Source: Caryophanales bacterium UBA2753
GTDB taxonomy: Bacteria; Bacillota_I; Bacilli_A; RFN20; CAG-826
Length of the DNA stretch: 25,905 nt
Assembly: GCA_002353275.1 (NCBI GenBank)
Contig: DEJH01000030.1
Coordinates: 1-25,905, forward strand
Reading direction: 5' to 3'
In this document: piece by piece, positions 14,875 to 22,673 of the stretch
Layout of the letters: each line of letters begins with the position of its first letter
Numbering within the stretch: position 1 is the stretch's first letter
Notes under the pieces: generated by a model
Told to the model about the DNA's origin: nothing
Database searches by the model: none
The model's input: only the letters and a program-made list of their open reading frames with translations
Translations under genes and position numbers: made by a program

Positions 14875-15663
14875 ATGAAAAAGAAATTAATAATCTTTGA
14901 TATGGATGGAACAATCTATTTAGGTAAAAACCTAATCGATGGTGCTTTAGAATGTTTTTCTTATTTAAATAAAAACAACATCGATTATGTCTTTTTCACT
15001 AATAATTCATCTCATGATTTAGAGTTTTACTATAACAAAATTAAAAGTTTTGGGATTAAATGTGACTTAAAGAAGAATTTCTATTCATCAACTGAAGTAA
15101 CTATCGCTCATTTAAAAAATAAAAATATCAAAGATATCTACGTGATTGGAAATAAATCACTTAAAGCCAAATTTGAAAAACATTTCAATCTAATTAAAGA
15201 ATATAAAAAAGATTTATATCCAGAAGCAGTTGTGTGTGGCTTTTCCACTGAACTTGTCTATCAAGAATTAAAAGACGCTTCTTTATATTTACAAACTCGT
15301 GATATTGATTTTATCGCCACTAATGGGGATTACCGCTGTCCAATTGAAGATGGGCTATATATCCCTGATTGTGGTGGAATGATTGAGTGGCTCCGTTTAT
15401 GCACCAATAAAAAAGCAACAGTGATGGGAAAACCTAATCCTGAAATCATCGATTATTTGGCTTCTACATTTAACGTAAAAAAAGAAGAAGTACTAGTAAT
15501 TGGAGATCGCTTATATACTGATATATTAGTAGGAATTAACGCCAAAGTTGATACGGTCTGTGTTCTTTCTGGAGAATCCTCTTTAGAAGACGTAAAGAAA
15601 TATGAATATCAACCAACTTATATTCTTGATTCCATCAAATCCTTACCAGATTTGTTGAAATAA
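14875..15663 (+). CDS. HAD-IIA family sugar-phosphate phosphatase (NagD-like)
   Basis: The 262-residue protein has the HAD phosphatase motifs in order. Motif I is IIFDMDGTIYLG with nucleophile Asp9 and acid Asp11, motif II is FFTNNSS near 41, the lysine motif is MGKPNPEII near 184, and motif IV is VIGDRLYTDI near 209. The C2A cap and length fit NagD-like enzymes, which remove phosphate from small sugar or nucleotide phosphates. The exact substrate cannot be read from sequence. The start is the ATG one base after the Nudix stop; a TTG 18 bases upstream in the same frame is unlikely. It shares an operon with a sugar transporter and a glycerophosphodiesterase, suggesting sugar- or glycerol-phosphate salvage. 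Confidence 0.88.
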   Translation: MKKKLIIFDMDGTIYLGKNLIDGALECFSYLNKNNIDYVFFTNNSSHDLEFYYNKIKSFGIKCDLKKNFYSSTEVTIAHLKNKNIKDIYVIGNKSLKAKFEKHFNLIKEYKKDLYPEAVVCGFSTELVYQELKDASLYLQTRDIDFIATNGDYRCPIEDGLYIPDCGGMIEWLRLCTNKKATVMGKPNPEIIDYLASTFNVKKEEVLVIGDRLYTDILVGINAKVDTVCVLSGESSLEDVKKYEYQPTYILDSIKSLPDLLK

Positions 15664-15687
15664 ATATTTTATTTAGGAGATTTAACA

Positions 15688-17196
15688 ATGACTTCTCAAA
15701 CTAATAGTGCGCCATTAAAACTCAATATGAAGCGCACAATGTTAATTGGGTTTGCCTTTTTTGGCATTTTGCTTTTATGGCAAGTCTATGACTCATGGTG
15801 CCCAACTCTTTTAACGGAACTATTTGCAAAATCAATGTTCCCAGATCCAGTAAATGGATACGCTGCTCTTAGAGCGATTAATACCGCTGAAGCAATTAAA
15901 GAATGTAATGCTATGACTGAAAAAGTCCAATACATTGTCGGTGTTATGATGGCGATTGATAATTTGGCTGCCTTAATCTTATTACCAATATTTGGAAAAC
16001 TTTCTGATAAAACACATACCAAATACGGTAAGAGAATGCCTTATATCATGATTGGTACATTAATCTGCGCGATCGCTTTCCCATTTATTCCTGTTATCTT
16101 CCATTTTGCTGGAAGCATTCCTGGAGTGATTATTATGATGGGCATTGTTGTCTTATTTGCAATGATGTACCGTAACCCTGCAGTGGCTTTAATGCCTGAT
16201 ATCACTCCAAAACCTTTACGTAGTAAAGCTAATGGAATTATTAATATTATGGGTTATATTGGTGGCTTATTTGCAGTATTAGTTGGCATGGTATTCGCGT
16301 TAAGCGATTATTTAGGTACAACTTTAGATAAAGATACTGGTTTATATAAAGCCTATAACTGGGCGCATAATAACCCATGGGTAATTATTGCTCCATTTTT
16401 AGTGGCCTCAATCTTAATGGTGATTTCTGCAGTTGTCTTATTTATCAAAATTAAAGAAAACAAAGTTGCGGAAGAAGTTAAAGATGAAATGGCTAGAGGC
16501 GAACTCGAAGCTGAAGTAGTCGATAAAGTTGAAGAAGATAAGCCAATGACAAAAGCCAATAAGACAATGCTTATTTTGATCTTATTAGCAGAATTCTTCT
16601 GGTTTATGGCTGATAATGGCATTAACACCTTTATGGGTAACTATGCTGTTTACTATTTAGGTGTCTCCACTCGTAGTAGTATGGTCAATACTATCGTCTT
16701 TGGTGTTGGTAGTGTAGCAGGTTTTGCTTTAGGTGGTATCATCGCTTCGAAAATTGGTAGGAAATCCACTCTTTTAGGTGGTTTACTTCTTACCTTATTC
16801 TCTTACGCTTTATGGGCAATTCTTACTTTTGTTCCTGGAGCGGTCACTAAAGGACAATTCCCAATCTGGATATTTGTCTTATTCTTATTAAGAGGATTTG
16901 GTATGTCATTAGTTCACGTTAATTCATTCCCAATGGTCGTAGAATTATGTCCAAATAGTAAGATTGGTCAATTTACTGGATATTATTACGCTAGTAGTAT
17001 GGCGGCTCAAACCATTACCCCAGTCTTATTAGGTTTACTCTTATATTTACCAAGTTTTGGTTGGGAATATTTACCTCTTTACGCTGCAGCCTGTATTTTA
17101 GTTTCTGCTATTGTCTTCTTCTTTGTGAAGAATGTTAAGAGTAAGAAAACTAAATTCGCTAAAGGATTGGAGGCTATCGGAGAAAGCGATGACTAA
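15688..17196 (+). CDS. MFS/GPH-type sugar transporter
   Basis: The 502-residue membrane protein has about 12 helices. The cytoplasmic loop GKLSDKTHTKYGKRMPYI (about 110-127) and the following MYRNPAVALMPDITPKPLRS match the major facilitator subgroup that includes GPH and SLC45-like glycoside symporters. It probably imports a sugar or glycoside with a cation. A charged central loop rich in Glu and Lys (about 256-294) separates the halves. The start follows AGGAG by 9 bases. Its last 8 bases overlap the glycerophosphodiesterase start (ATGACTAA), so the two are coupled. The neighbouring phosphatase and diesterase suggest glycerol- or sugar-derived substrates, which is inference. Confidence 0.85.
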   Translation: MTSQTNSAPLKLNMKRTMLIGFAFFGILLLWQVYDSWCPTLLTELFAKSMFPDPVNGYAALRAINTAEAIKECNAMTEKVQYIVGVMMAIDNLAALILLPIFGKLSDKTHTKYGKRMPYIMIGTLICAIAFPFIPVIFHFAGSIPGVIIMMGIVVLFAMMYRNPAVALMPDITPKPLRSKANGIINIMGYIGGLFAVLVGMVFALSDYLGTTLDKDTGLYKAYNWAHNNPWVIIAPFLVASILMVISAVVLFIKIKENKVAEEVKDEMARGELEAEVVDKVEEDKPMTKANKTMLILILLAEFFWFMADNGINTFMGNYAVYYLGVSTRSSMVNTIVFGVGSVAGFALGGIIASKIGRKSTLLGGLLLTLFSYALWAILTFVPGAVTKGQFPIWIFVLFLLRGFGMSLVHVNSFPMVVELCPNSKIGQFTGYYYASSMAAQTITPVLLGLLLYLPSFGWEYLPLYAAACILVSAIVFFFVKNVKSKKTKFAKGLEAIGESDD

Positions 17197-17911
17197 AAAG
17201 AAAGTAATTTCTAAAATAAATCCTCTTTTCCTTAATGGAATTGCTCATCGAGGACTCCATAATAAAGAATATACAGAAAATGGAATGAAAGCCTTTTCAA
17301 ATGCGATTAATCATGGAGTGGCTTTTGAATATGATATTCATCTCACTAAAGATAATGAACTAGTGGTCTGTCACGATGAATCGCTTAAAAGAACAACTGG
17401 AAAAGAAGGAATAATCGAAGATTTAACTCTAAAAGAAATCAAAGAGAATTATCGACTTCTTGATGGAGGAGAAATCCCAACATTACAAGAAGTGATTAAT
17501 TTAAATAAGAATCAAGTTCCGATGGTGATTGAGCTTAAAGTATTTCGTAAGAATTACAAACCTTTAGCGAAGCGTTTCAAAGAATTTCTTCCTCAATTAA
17601 ATAAAAGAGATACATTAATTATTTCTTTTGATCCAAGAAGCCTATGGCCACTTAAAGGAAAAGGATTTATTAGACAGCTTTTAGTGGCTAAAAGTGATGA
17701 ATATACCTACCCATTTAAATGCACTGTTGAATCAGTGGATTTAGATCAAAAACTCTTTGATGAAAAGAGAGTGAAAAGATATTCTAAACGTCACTTTATT
17801 AACGCTTGGACGATAGAAAATGAAGAACAATTAAAAGCCGTTCTTCCATATGTTGACACAGTGACTTTCCAATATATGGAACCTGAAAAAGTTAAAGAAT
17901 TATTAAAATAA
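17189..17911 (+). CDS. Glycerophosphodiester phosphodiesterase
   Basis: The 240-residue enzyme splits glycerophosphodiesters such as deacylated phospholipids into glycerol-3-phosphate and an alcohol. The catalytic set is visible: HRG (His20-Arg21), TENG (Glu30), FEYDIH (Glu47, Asp49) and CHDESLKRTTG (His62-Asp63), with MVIELK later. It lacks a signal peptide, so it acts inside the cell, presumably on imported diesters. The ATG at 17189 has GGAG 7 bases upstream and overlaps the transporter stop by 8 bases. The frame is open further upstream, but that would read into the transporter. It is the last gene before the terminator at 17916. Confidence 0.93.
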   Translation: MTKKKVISKINPLFLNGIAHRGLHNKEYTENGMKAFSNAINHGVAFEYDIHLTKDNELVVCHDESLKRTTGKEGIIEDLTLKEIKENYRLLDGGEIPTLQEVINLNKNQVPMVIELKVFRKNYKPLAKRFKEFLPQLNKRDTLIISFDPRSLWPLKGKGFIRQLLVAKSDEYTYPFKCTVESVDLDQKLFDEKRVKRYSKRHFINAWTIENEEQLKAVLPYVDTVTFQYMEPEKVKELLK

Positions 17912-17915
17912 TAAG

Positions 17916-17946
17916 GAAGACTCATTTTTGATGAGTTTTCTTTTAA
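17916..17946 (+). terminator. Terminator of the MATE-to-GDPD run
   Basis: GAAGACTCAT pairs with ATGAGTTTTC (10 bp with one G-U) around TTTTG, followed by TTTTA. Confidence 0.85.
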
Positions 17947-17957
17947 TATCATCAAAT

Positions 17958-18006
17958 ATGAATGATTGTTCATTTTTATGTTGAAAATATGAATAACTGT
18001 TCATAT
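17958..18006. promoter_or_regulatory. Two SmtB/ArsR-type operators
   Basis: ATGAA-N6-TTCAT occurs at 17958-17973, and the longer ATATGAA-N6-TTCATAT at 17987-18006. They start 31 bases apart, about three helical turns. The second fills the promoter spacer and touches the -10 box, so bound repressor would block polymerase. Confidence 0.75.
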
Positions 18007-18009
18007 AAT
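17981..18009 (+). promoter_or_regulatory. Promoter of the zinc-export operon
   Basis: TTGAAA (17981-17986) and TATAAT (18004-18009) are 17 bases apart, with the operator between them. Confidence 0.85.
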
Positions 18010-18033
18010 ATATGCGGAAGGATGGAATTCTTG

Positions 18034-18375
18034 ATGTATATTAACGATAAAGTAATTAACAAAATGGAAGAGACATTAAAAGTGGCAGGAGATGGAACTA
18101 GACTAAAGATTCTTTTCTGCTTATTAGATGAATTCGACCAAAATCAAAAAGAAAATGGTCCTCATTTTGTCGAGAAATGCGTTAATGATATCGCTTTACA
18201 AGTTGGCTCATCTCAATCACTTGTCTCTCATCAATTAAAAGTACTTAAAGATAGTGGTTTTGTTAAGGCTAATAAAGTTGGCACGAAGATTTTCTATTCT
18301 TTGAAAGATGAACACGTTCAACAAATCATGAAGATTACTTATGAACATGTATTAGAGGATAACGACAATGAATAA
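18034..18375 (+). CDS. ArsR/SmtB-family zinc-type repressor
   Basis: The 113-residue winged-helix repressor has its recognition helix in SSQSLVSHQLKVLKDSG (about 59-75). The last helix carries Asp92, His94, His105 and Glu108 in the spacing D-x-H-x10-H-x2-E. That is the alpha-5 zinc site of SmtB, so it should release DNA on binding zinc (or cobalt/cadmium). A single cysteine stands where arsenic or cadmium sensors have CxC. The ATG at 18034 was chosen because AAGGA lies upstream; the ATG at 18022 is possible. The open frame reaches back to 17962, but that lies within the operators and before the promoter. It overlaps the exporter gene by 8 bases (ATGAATAA) and probably represses itself and the exporter. 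Confidence 0.9.
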   Translation: MYINDKVINKMEETLKVAGDGTRLKILFCLLDEFDQNQKENGPHFVEKCVNDIALQVGSSQSLVSHQLKVLKDSGFVKANKVGTKIFYSLKDEHVQQIMKITYEHVLEDNDNE

Positions 18376-20503
18376 GAAAACATATTGCATTACTGGTTTT
18401 GATTGCGCTCACTGCGCGATGAAAACCGAAAAACATTTAAATAAGCACCCAGGAATTAAAAGTGCAGTTATCGATTTTGCTAAAGATCGCCTTTTTATCG
18501 AATATGAAGATAAAGAGATGTCCACTAAAGAGCTTCTTAAAGTAGTTGCAGAAGTGGAAACTGATCCAATTGAAATCACTGATTTATCACAAAAGAAACA
18601 ATATAAGATTTTTACTAAAGATTTCTGGTTTACATTAACGAGAGTCATTATTGGAGTAGCAATCATTCTTGTTTGCTCTCTTGCTTTAGAAAAACCTGAA
18701 TATTTCTATTGGCAACTTGGTATATATGCATTTGGTATTGTTTTATTAACTTATGATGTTACTTACAAAGTGATCAAGCATATTATTCATAAAGAAAATC
18801 CAATCGATGAGTCTTTATTAATTACTTTATGTGTATTAGGAGCTTTTGCAGTTGCGATAATCGCTAAAGAAACGCATTTCTTTATGGAAGCTTTAATGGT
18901 GGTTACTTTATATCAAATTGGTAAAATCATTGAAGGAATTGCTACTAATAAATCTAAAGAAGCTGTTGCTAAAGCGGTCAATTTAAGAATTGAATCAGCC
19001 TCTAAACTTGAAAACGGTCAAATTAAAGAAGTTAGTCCTGAAGAACTTAATGTTGGAGACATAATTGTTGTCTCTACTGGTAAATATATTCCTGTTGATG
19101 CAGTTTTAGTTAGTGGAGAAGGACAAGTTGATACTTCTAGTTTAACTGGAGAATTTGTTCCAATAACCGCTAAAGAAGATATGGAATTATATTCTGGTTA
19201 TTTAGTTAAAGAAGGAACTTTAACTTTAAAAGCAATTAGAAATTATTCTAATTCCGCGGTCAGTCGAATCATTGAATTAATCTCTAATTCAGGTAGTAAG
19301 AAATCAAAAGCCGATGAATTTGTTTCCAAATTTGCGAGATGGTATACCCCTATTGTCTTTATTATTTCTATTTTAACCGCAGTGATTGGAGGAGCTATCT
19401 CTTCTTTATGGAAAGAATGGGTTATTTTAGGACTTAAGATGATGGTAGTGGCTTGCCCATGCGCGATTGTTATTTCTGTTCCACTTGCCTATTTTGCTGC
19501 TTTAGGTTTAGCGAGTAAAAACGGTATCGTGGTTAAAGGTACTAACTATCTTGATAAATTAAATGAAATTAAGAAAATCGTTACTGATAAAACTGGTACA
19601 TTAACTAAAGGAAGTTTTGAAGTCACTAAGATTAATCCTATTGGTATTAGTAAAGATGAATTCTTAGATATCCTTTCTTCAGTTGAAAGCTTATCAAAAC
19701 ATCCAATTGCCCAAGCAATCGTCAAAGTTAAAAAGAGTAATGTTTTAAGCGAGAACTTTGAAGAAATGGCGGGTTTAGGTGTATCTGCTACTTATAAAGA
19801 TAAAGAAGTAATCGCTGGTAACGCAAAACTATTAGAGTTCTATGATATTAAATTTGAAGAAGTTAACGATTATGGAGTGGTGGTATATCTCGCTATTGAT
19901 GGAAATTACGCTGGTTATTTAGTGGTCTCTGATGAAATCAAAGAAGAAAGTAAACAAATGATCTCTTATTTAAATAAAGAGAAAATTGATACCATTCTTT
20001 TAACTGGTGATAAAGACAATAATGCCTCAAATATTTGTAGGGAGCTTGGTATTTCTTCTTATCACGCCAATTTATTGCCAGAAGAAAAGACTCAATATTT
20101 AGAAAAAGAAATGTCAGATAAATATGCAACCGGATATATTGGAGATGGGATTAATGATGCCGCTAGTATTAAAAGAAGTGATGTTGGCTTTGCAATGGGA
20201 GCAATTGGAAGTGATGCCGCTATTGATTCAGCGGATGTCGTAATCATGAACGATAATCCAATGATAGTTGTTGAATCGATTAAGATCGCTAAAATTGCTA
20301 GATATACAGCAATCTTTAATATCATCTTTGCTTTAACTGTGAAGATCGGAATTGAAATTGCCGCCATTATTACTAATTTAGTTGGTTATCCTGATGCGAT
20401 TCCAATGTGGGTTGCGGTTTTAGCAGATACTGGATTAACTGTATTATTAATCATCAATTCCTTATTAATTCTCTATAGAAAAATAAAGATTAAAAGTGTT
20501 TAA
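18368..20503 (+). CDS. P1B-2 type Zn/Cd/Pb-exporting ATPase
   Basis: The 711-residue pump expels divalent metal using ATP. An N-terminal metal-binding domain has GFDCAHCA (10-17). The transport site CPC is at 363-365, the phosphorylated aspartate in DKTGTLT (Asp407), the SKHP loop at 443-446, TGDK at 546 and GDGINDA at 592-598. Lys659 in membrane helix 7 and Asp687 (DTG) in helix 8 are the residues that mark the zinc/cadmium/lead branch (ZntA/CadA). The upstream partner is a zinc-type repressor whose stop overlaps this start, so the pump is zinc-inducible. A tRNA-Arg gene begins 10 bases after the stop. Confidence 0.95.
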   Translation: MNKKTYCITGFDCAHCAMKTEKHLNKHPGIKSAVIDFAKDRLFIEYEDKEMSTKELLKVVAEVETDPIEITDLSQKKQYKIFTKDFWFTLTRVIIGVAIILVCSLALEKPEYFYWQLGIYAFGIVLLTYDVTYKVIKHIIHKENPIDESLLITLCVLGAFAVAIIAKETHFFMEALMVVTLYQIGKIIEGIATNKSKEAVAKAVNLRIESASKLENGQIKEVSPEELNVGDIIVVSTGKYIPVDAVLVSGEGQVDTSSLTGEFVPITAKEDMELYSGYLVKEGTLTLKAIRNYSNSAVSRIIELISNSGSKKSKADEFVSKFARWYTPIVFIISILTAVIGGAISSLWKEWVILGLKMMVVACPCAIVISVPLAYFAALGLASKNGIVVKGTNYLDKLNEIKKIVTDKTGTLTKGSFEVTKINPIGISKDEFLDILSSVESLSKHPIAQAIVKVKKSNVLSENFEEMAGLGVSATYKDKEVIAGNAKLLEFYDIKFEEVNDYGVVVYLAIDGNYAGYLVVSDEIKEESKQMISYLNKEKIDTILLTGDKDNNASNICRELGISSYHANLLPEEKTQYLEKEMSDKYATGYIGDGINDAASIKRSDVGFAMGAIGSDAAIDSADVVIMNDNPMIVVESIKIAKIARYTAIFNIIFALTVKIGIEIAAIITNLVGYPDAIPMWVAVLADTGLTVLLIINSLLILYRKIKIKSV

Positions 20504-20513
20504 TATAGTGGAT

Positions 20514-20590
20514 GCGCCATTAACTCAACTGGATAGAGTGTCAGACTTCGAATCTGGAAGTTGAGGGTTCGAGTCCTTCATGGCGCGCCA
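20514..20590 (+). tRNA. tRNA-Arg (anticodon TCG)
   Basis: This is a 77-base cloverleaf. Acceptor GCGCCAT/ATGGCGC is perfect, the anticodon loop CTTCGAA gives TCG, the discriminator base is G and CCA is encoded. It lies 10 bases behind the metal exporter with no terminator between. Confidence 0.95.
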
Positions 20591-20601
20591 CAGGATTTAC
20601 A

Positions 20602-20633
20602 AACTTTGATACAATTTGTGTCGAAGTTTTTTT
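20602..20633 (+). terminator. Terminator after tRNA-Arg
   Basis: AACTTTGATAC (20602-20612) pairs with GTGTCGAAGTT (20618-20628) including two G-U pairs, followed by seven T. Confidence 0.85.
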
Positions 20634-20649
20634 ATTTATTCTATTTTCA

Positions 20650-20678
20650 TTGAATGACAATCATGGCCATGTTAAAAT
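20650..20678 (+). promoter_or_regulatory. Promoter of the AlbA_2 regulator gene
   Basis: TTGAAT (20650-20655) and TAAAAT (20673-20678) are 17 bases apart. The palindrome CATGGCCATG (20662-20671) fills the spacer. Confidence 0.65.
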
Positions 20679-20710
20679 GGCATAGTAAAAAACATCAATG
20701 GCATAGTAAA
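20663..20710. repeat. Three ATGGC boxes over the AlbA_2 promoter
   Basis: ATGGCCATGTTAAA begins at 20663. ATGGCATAGTAAA occurs exactly at 20677-20689 and 20698-20710. The box starts are 14 and 21 bases apart. They overlap the spacer, the -10/start region and the leader, as expected for a DNA-binding autoregulator. Confidence 0.75.
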
Positions 20711-20726
20711 TCTTGGAGGTATTTTT

Positions 20727-22058
20727 ATGAATCTTGGAAAAGAAAACGAAACAACTGAATTTAAAGAAACGACCTCTGAATTAAGACAGGCTCTAATGGA
20801 TATGTCTGCTATTTTAAACAAACACGGAAAAGGGCTTCTTTATTTTGGTGTTAAAGATTGGGGCGATGTGTGCGGAATGCAAGTTGGAAAAGATACAAGA
20901 AAAACCATCACTCAAGAAATTAGAGCACACATAAAACCCTTGTGCATGTTTGAAATAAAAGAATTAGTAACTGATGATAAAACATTTATAGAAGTCACTT
21001 TTAGTGGCGATAATCCTCCATATAGTGCTTATGATCGTTATTATTTAAGATTCGACGAACAATCTCCAATCATGGAAAGAGAACAATTAAATGCTTATTT
21101 TATGTCTCTTAATAATGATTATTCTAAATGGGAAGATGATGATTCCTTTGAATCAATTGATGTTGTGGACAACACTTTTATTGAAAATTACGTAAAAAGA
21201 GGCAATGCAATTAATAGAATCCCATTTAAATATACGACCAAGGAAAACGCATTAGTTCAGATGCATCTTATACATAAAAGTGGGAACCTCAACAATGCTG
21301 GCAATGTTTTATTTTCATCTAAAAAACCAGTGACTGTTAAATTTGCTGTTTTTGCAGGAACAAACAGAAATACATTCATTGATATGAAAGTCTTCCATGG
21401 AAATATTTTTGAGTGCATCGAAGAATCTATGCTTTATATAAAATCACATATGAATTATGGGGTGAAATTTGATGGCTCAATTAGAAGAACAGATGTTCCA
21501 GAAATACCACTAACTGCAATTAGAGAAATAGTGGTCAATGCTTTTGCTCATGGGCTATATAAATCCAATACTGATTTTGAAATTTGCTTTTTTAGCAATA
21601 GATTAACCATTTATTCTCCTGGCCATTTTCCAAAACCATTTAAACCAGAAGAATTCGCAGATGGTTCACTTGAATCGATTCCCTTTAATCCTAAAATAGT
21701 TGACGTACTATTTGGCGATGAAACTATTGAAAAATACGCAACTGGCTTCGGCAGGACTTTTGATTCTCTTAAAGAGAATGATGTTGCCTATGATTATACA
21801 GATACAGGCAACGGTTTTAGATTCACCTTTTATCGTGGTAGTGGCAGTGTAAATGGCGATGTAAATTTGACTAGCGGAGAACAAAAAGTACTTGAATTAT
21901 TAAAAAAGAATCCTAACGCCACAATAAAAATTCTTTCTCATGATTTGAATATTAGTGTTAGAACGATTCAAAGAATACTAGCTTCTTTAAAAGAGAAGGA
22001 CGTTATTATTCGTAAAGGGTCTGACAAAACTGGTTATTGGGAGGTCATTAATGGCTAG
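20727..22058 (+). CDS. Schlafen/AlbA_2 DNA-binding regulator with HATPase-like and winged-helix domains
   Basis: The 443-residue protein has three parts. An AlbA_2 domain (about 5-120) carries TTEFKE, an alanine/asparagine helix and GLLYFGVKD. A central to C-terminal RecG-like/HATPase_c_4 region (about 255-370) has LTAIREIVVNAFAHG and a GFGRTFDSLKEN segment. A winged helix (about 380-440) has ISVRTIQRILASLKEK. Proteins of this build are putative transcription regulators widespread in gut bacteria; their ligands are unknown. The start follows TGGAGG by about 8 bases. The promoter is covered by three repeated boxes that it may bind itself. Its stop overlaps the TfoX-N gene by 8 bases (ATGGCTAG). 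Confidence 0.9.
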   Translation: MNLGKENETTEFKETTSELRQALMDMSAILNKHGKGLLYFGVKDWGDVCGMQVGKDTRKTITQEIRAHIKPLCMFEIKELVTDDKTFIEVTFSGDNPPYSAYDRYYLRFDEQSPIMEREQLNAYFMSLNNDYSKWEDDDSFESIDVVDNTFIENYVKRGNAINRIPFKYTTKENALVQMHLIHKSGNLNNAGNVLFSSKKPVTVKFAVFAGTNRNTFIDMKVFHGNIFECIEESMLYIKSHMNYGVKFDGSIRRTDVPEIPLTAIREIVVNAFAHGLYKSNTDFEICFFSNRLTIYSPGHFPKPFKPEEFADGSLESIPFNPKIVDVLFGDETIEKYATGFGRTFDSLKENDVAYDYTDTGNGFRFTFYRGSGSVNGDVNLTSGEQKVLELLKKNPNATIKILSHDLNISVRTIQRILASLKEKDVIIRKGSDKTGYWEVING

Positions 22059-22338
22059 TTCTAAGGATTATCTAGATTATGTTCTTGAATTATTGAGAGA
22101 AGTAAAAAGCGTCACCTATAAAAAGATGATGGGTGAATATCTGCTTTATAAAGATGATATTCTTTTTGGTGGTGTTTACGATAATAGATTTCTATTAAAG
22201 AAAACTAAATCCTTAGAAAATAGTGGCTTAAAAGAACAATTTCCGTATCCATCTGCAAAATCAATGTTACTTATTGATAGTGAAGATCCTGATGAGATAA
22301 AGAGATTGGTGTTACTCGCTATAAATGACTTAAAATAG
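22051..22338 (+). CDS. TfoX N-terminal domain protein
   Basis: The 95-residue protein matches the TfoX/Sxy N-terminal domain throughout, including YKKMMGEYLLYKDDILFGGVYDNRFLLKKT. Full TfoX proteins in gamma-proteobacteria promote competence. Isolated N-domains in Firmicutes have no established role. Translation is coupled to the upstream regulator by an 8-base overlap. An inverted repeat, ACTCGCTA/TAGCGAGT (22314-22343), spans its stop codon but has no T-run, so a terminator is not assured. Confidence 0.85.
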   Translation: MASSKDYLDYVLELLREVKSVTYKKMMGEYLLYKDDILFGGVYDNRFLLKKTKSLENSGLKEQFPYPSAKSMLLIDSEDPDEIKRLVLLAINDLK

Positions 22339-22383
22339 CGAGTGATTCCGTCGATTCAAAAATAGTTCCTTGTATCATAATAA

Positions 22384-22420
22384 TCCGAGAAAAATAAAAT
22401 CAGACTTTAGAAAACTCGGA
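22384..22420. repeat. Inverted repeat sequestering a ribosome site
   Basis: TCCGAG (22384-22389) and CTCGGA (22415-22420) are exact arms 25 bases apart. The right arm contains the GGAG that would serve the remnant at 22430. Confidence 0.5.
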
Positions 22421-22429
22421 GATTTAAAC

Positions 22430-22507
22430 ATGTATGCTGAAAGAAATATTGAAAAAAGCATATTAGAAGCTACTAATGAATATCCAGTTATTATGGTATG
22501 TGATTAA
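22430..22507 (+). pseudogene. N-terminal remnant of an AAA_14/DUF4143 ATPase
   Basis: ATG with GGAG upstream opens a 25-codon frame, MYAERNIEKSILEATNEYPV then IMVCD and TAA. This is the usual beginning of AAA_14/DUF4143 ATPases, in which VMVCGPRQVGKS would follow. The frame breaks exactly where the P-loop should begin, and no P-loop or later domain follows in any nearby frame. It appears to be what is left after deletion of a second ATPase gene, of a different subgroup from the one at 3915. Confidence 0.6.
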
Positions 22508-22589
22508 ACACAATTTCACCCATTTCAAAACTATCATAAATCGATAAAATTGGTATTATTTCGCAGACACAAAGACACTAAAATTAAAT

Positions 22590-22617
22590 GTGATCTCTGG
22601 AGAGGTCACTTTTCTTT
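22590..22617 (+). terminator. Terminator upstream of the aquaporin gene
   Basis: GTGATCTC pairs with GAGGTCAC (8 bp with one G-U), followed by TTTTCTTTT. It rules out an aquaporin start upstream of about 22620. Confidence 0.8.
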
Positions 22618-22619
22618 TA

Positions 22620-22648
22620 TTTACTCTTATTTTATTTAGTACTATAAT
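22620..22648 (+). promoter_or_regulatory. Promoter of the aquaporin gene
   Basis: TTTACT (22620-22625) and TATAAT (22643-22648) are 17 bases apart. Confidence 0.7.
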
Positions 22649-22673
22649 TCTTTCTAAAAGAAAGGAAGTTATT

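Larger units (their letters stand above)
22339..22673. other. Intergenic region between TfoX-N and aquaporin genes
   Basis: It holds the ATPase remnant and its inverted repeat, a terminator at 22590 and the aquaporin promoter. Nothing else was recognised. Confidence 0.6.

Noticed and set aside
17962..18033. Upstream start of the zinc repressor
   Set aside because: These codons lie in the operators and upstream of the TATAAT box, so they would not be in the message.
22590..22673. Upstream start of the aquaporin gene
   Set aside because: The extra 28 codons translate a terminator and the promoter.
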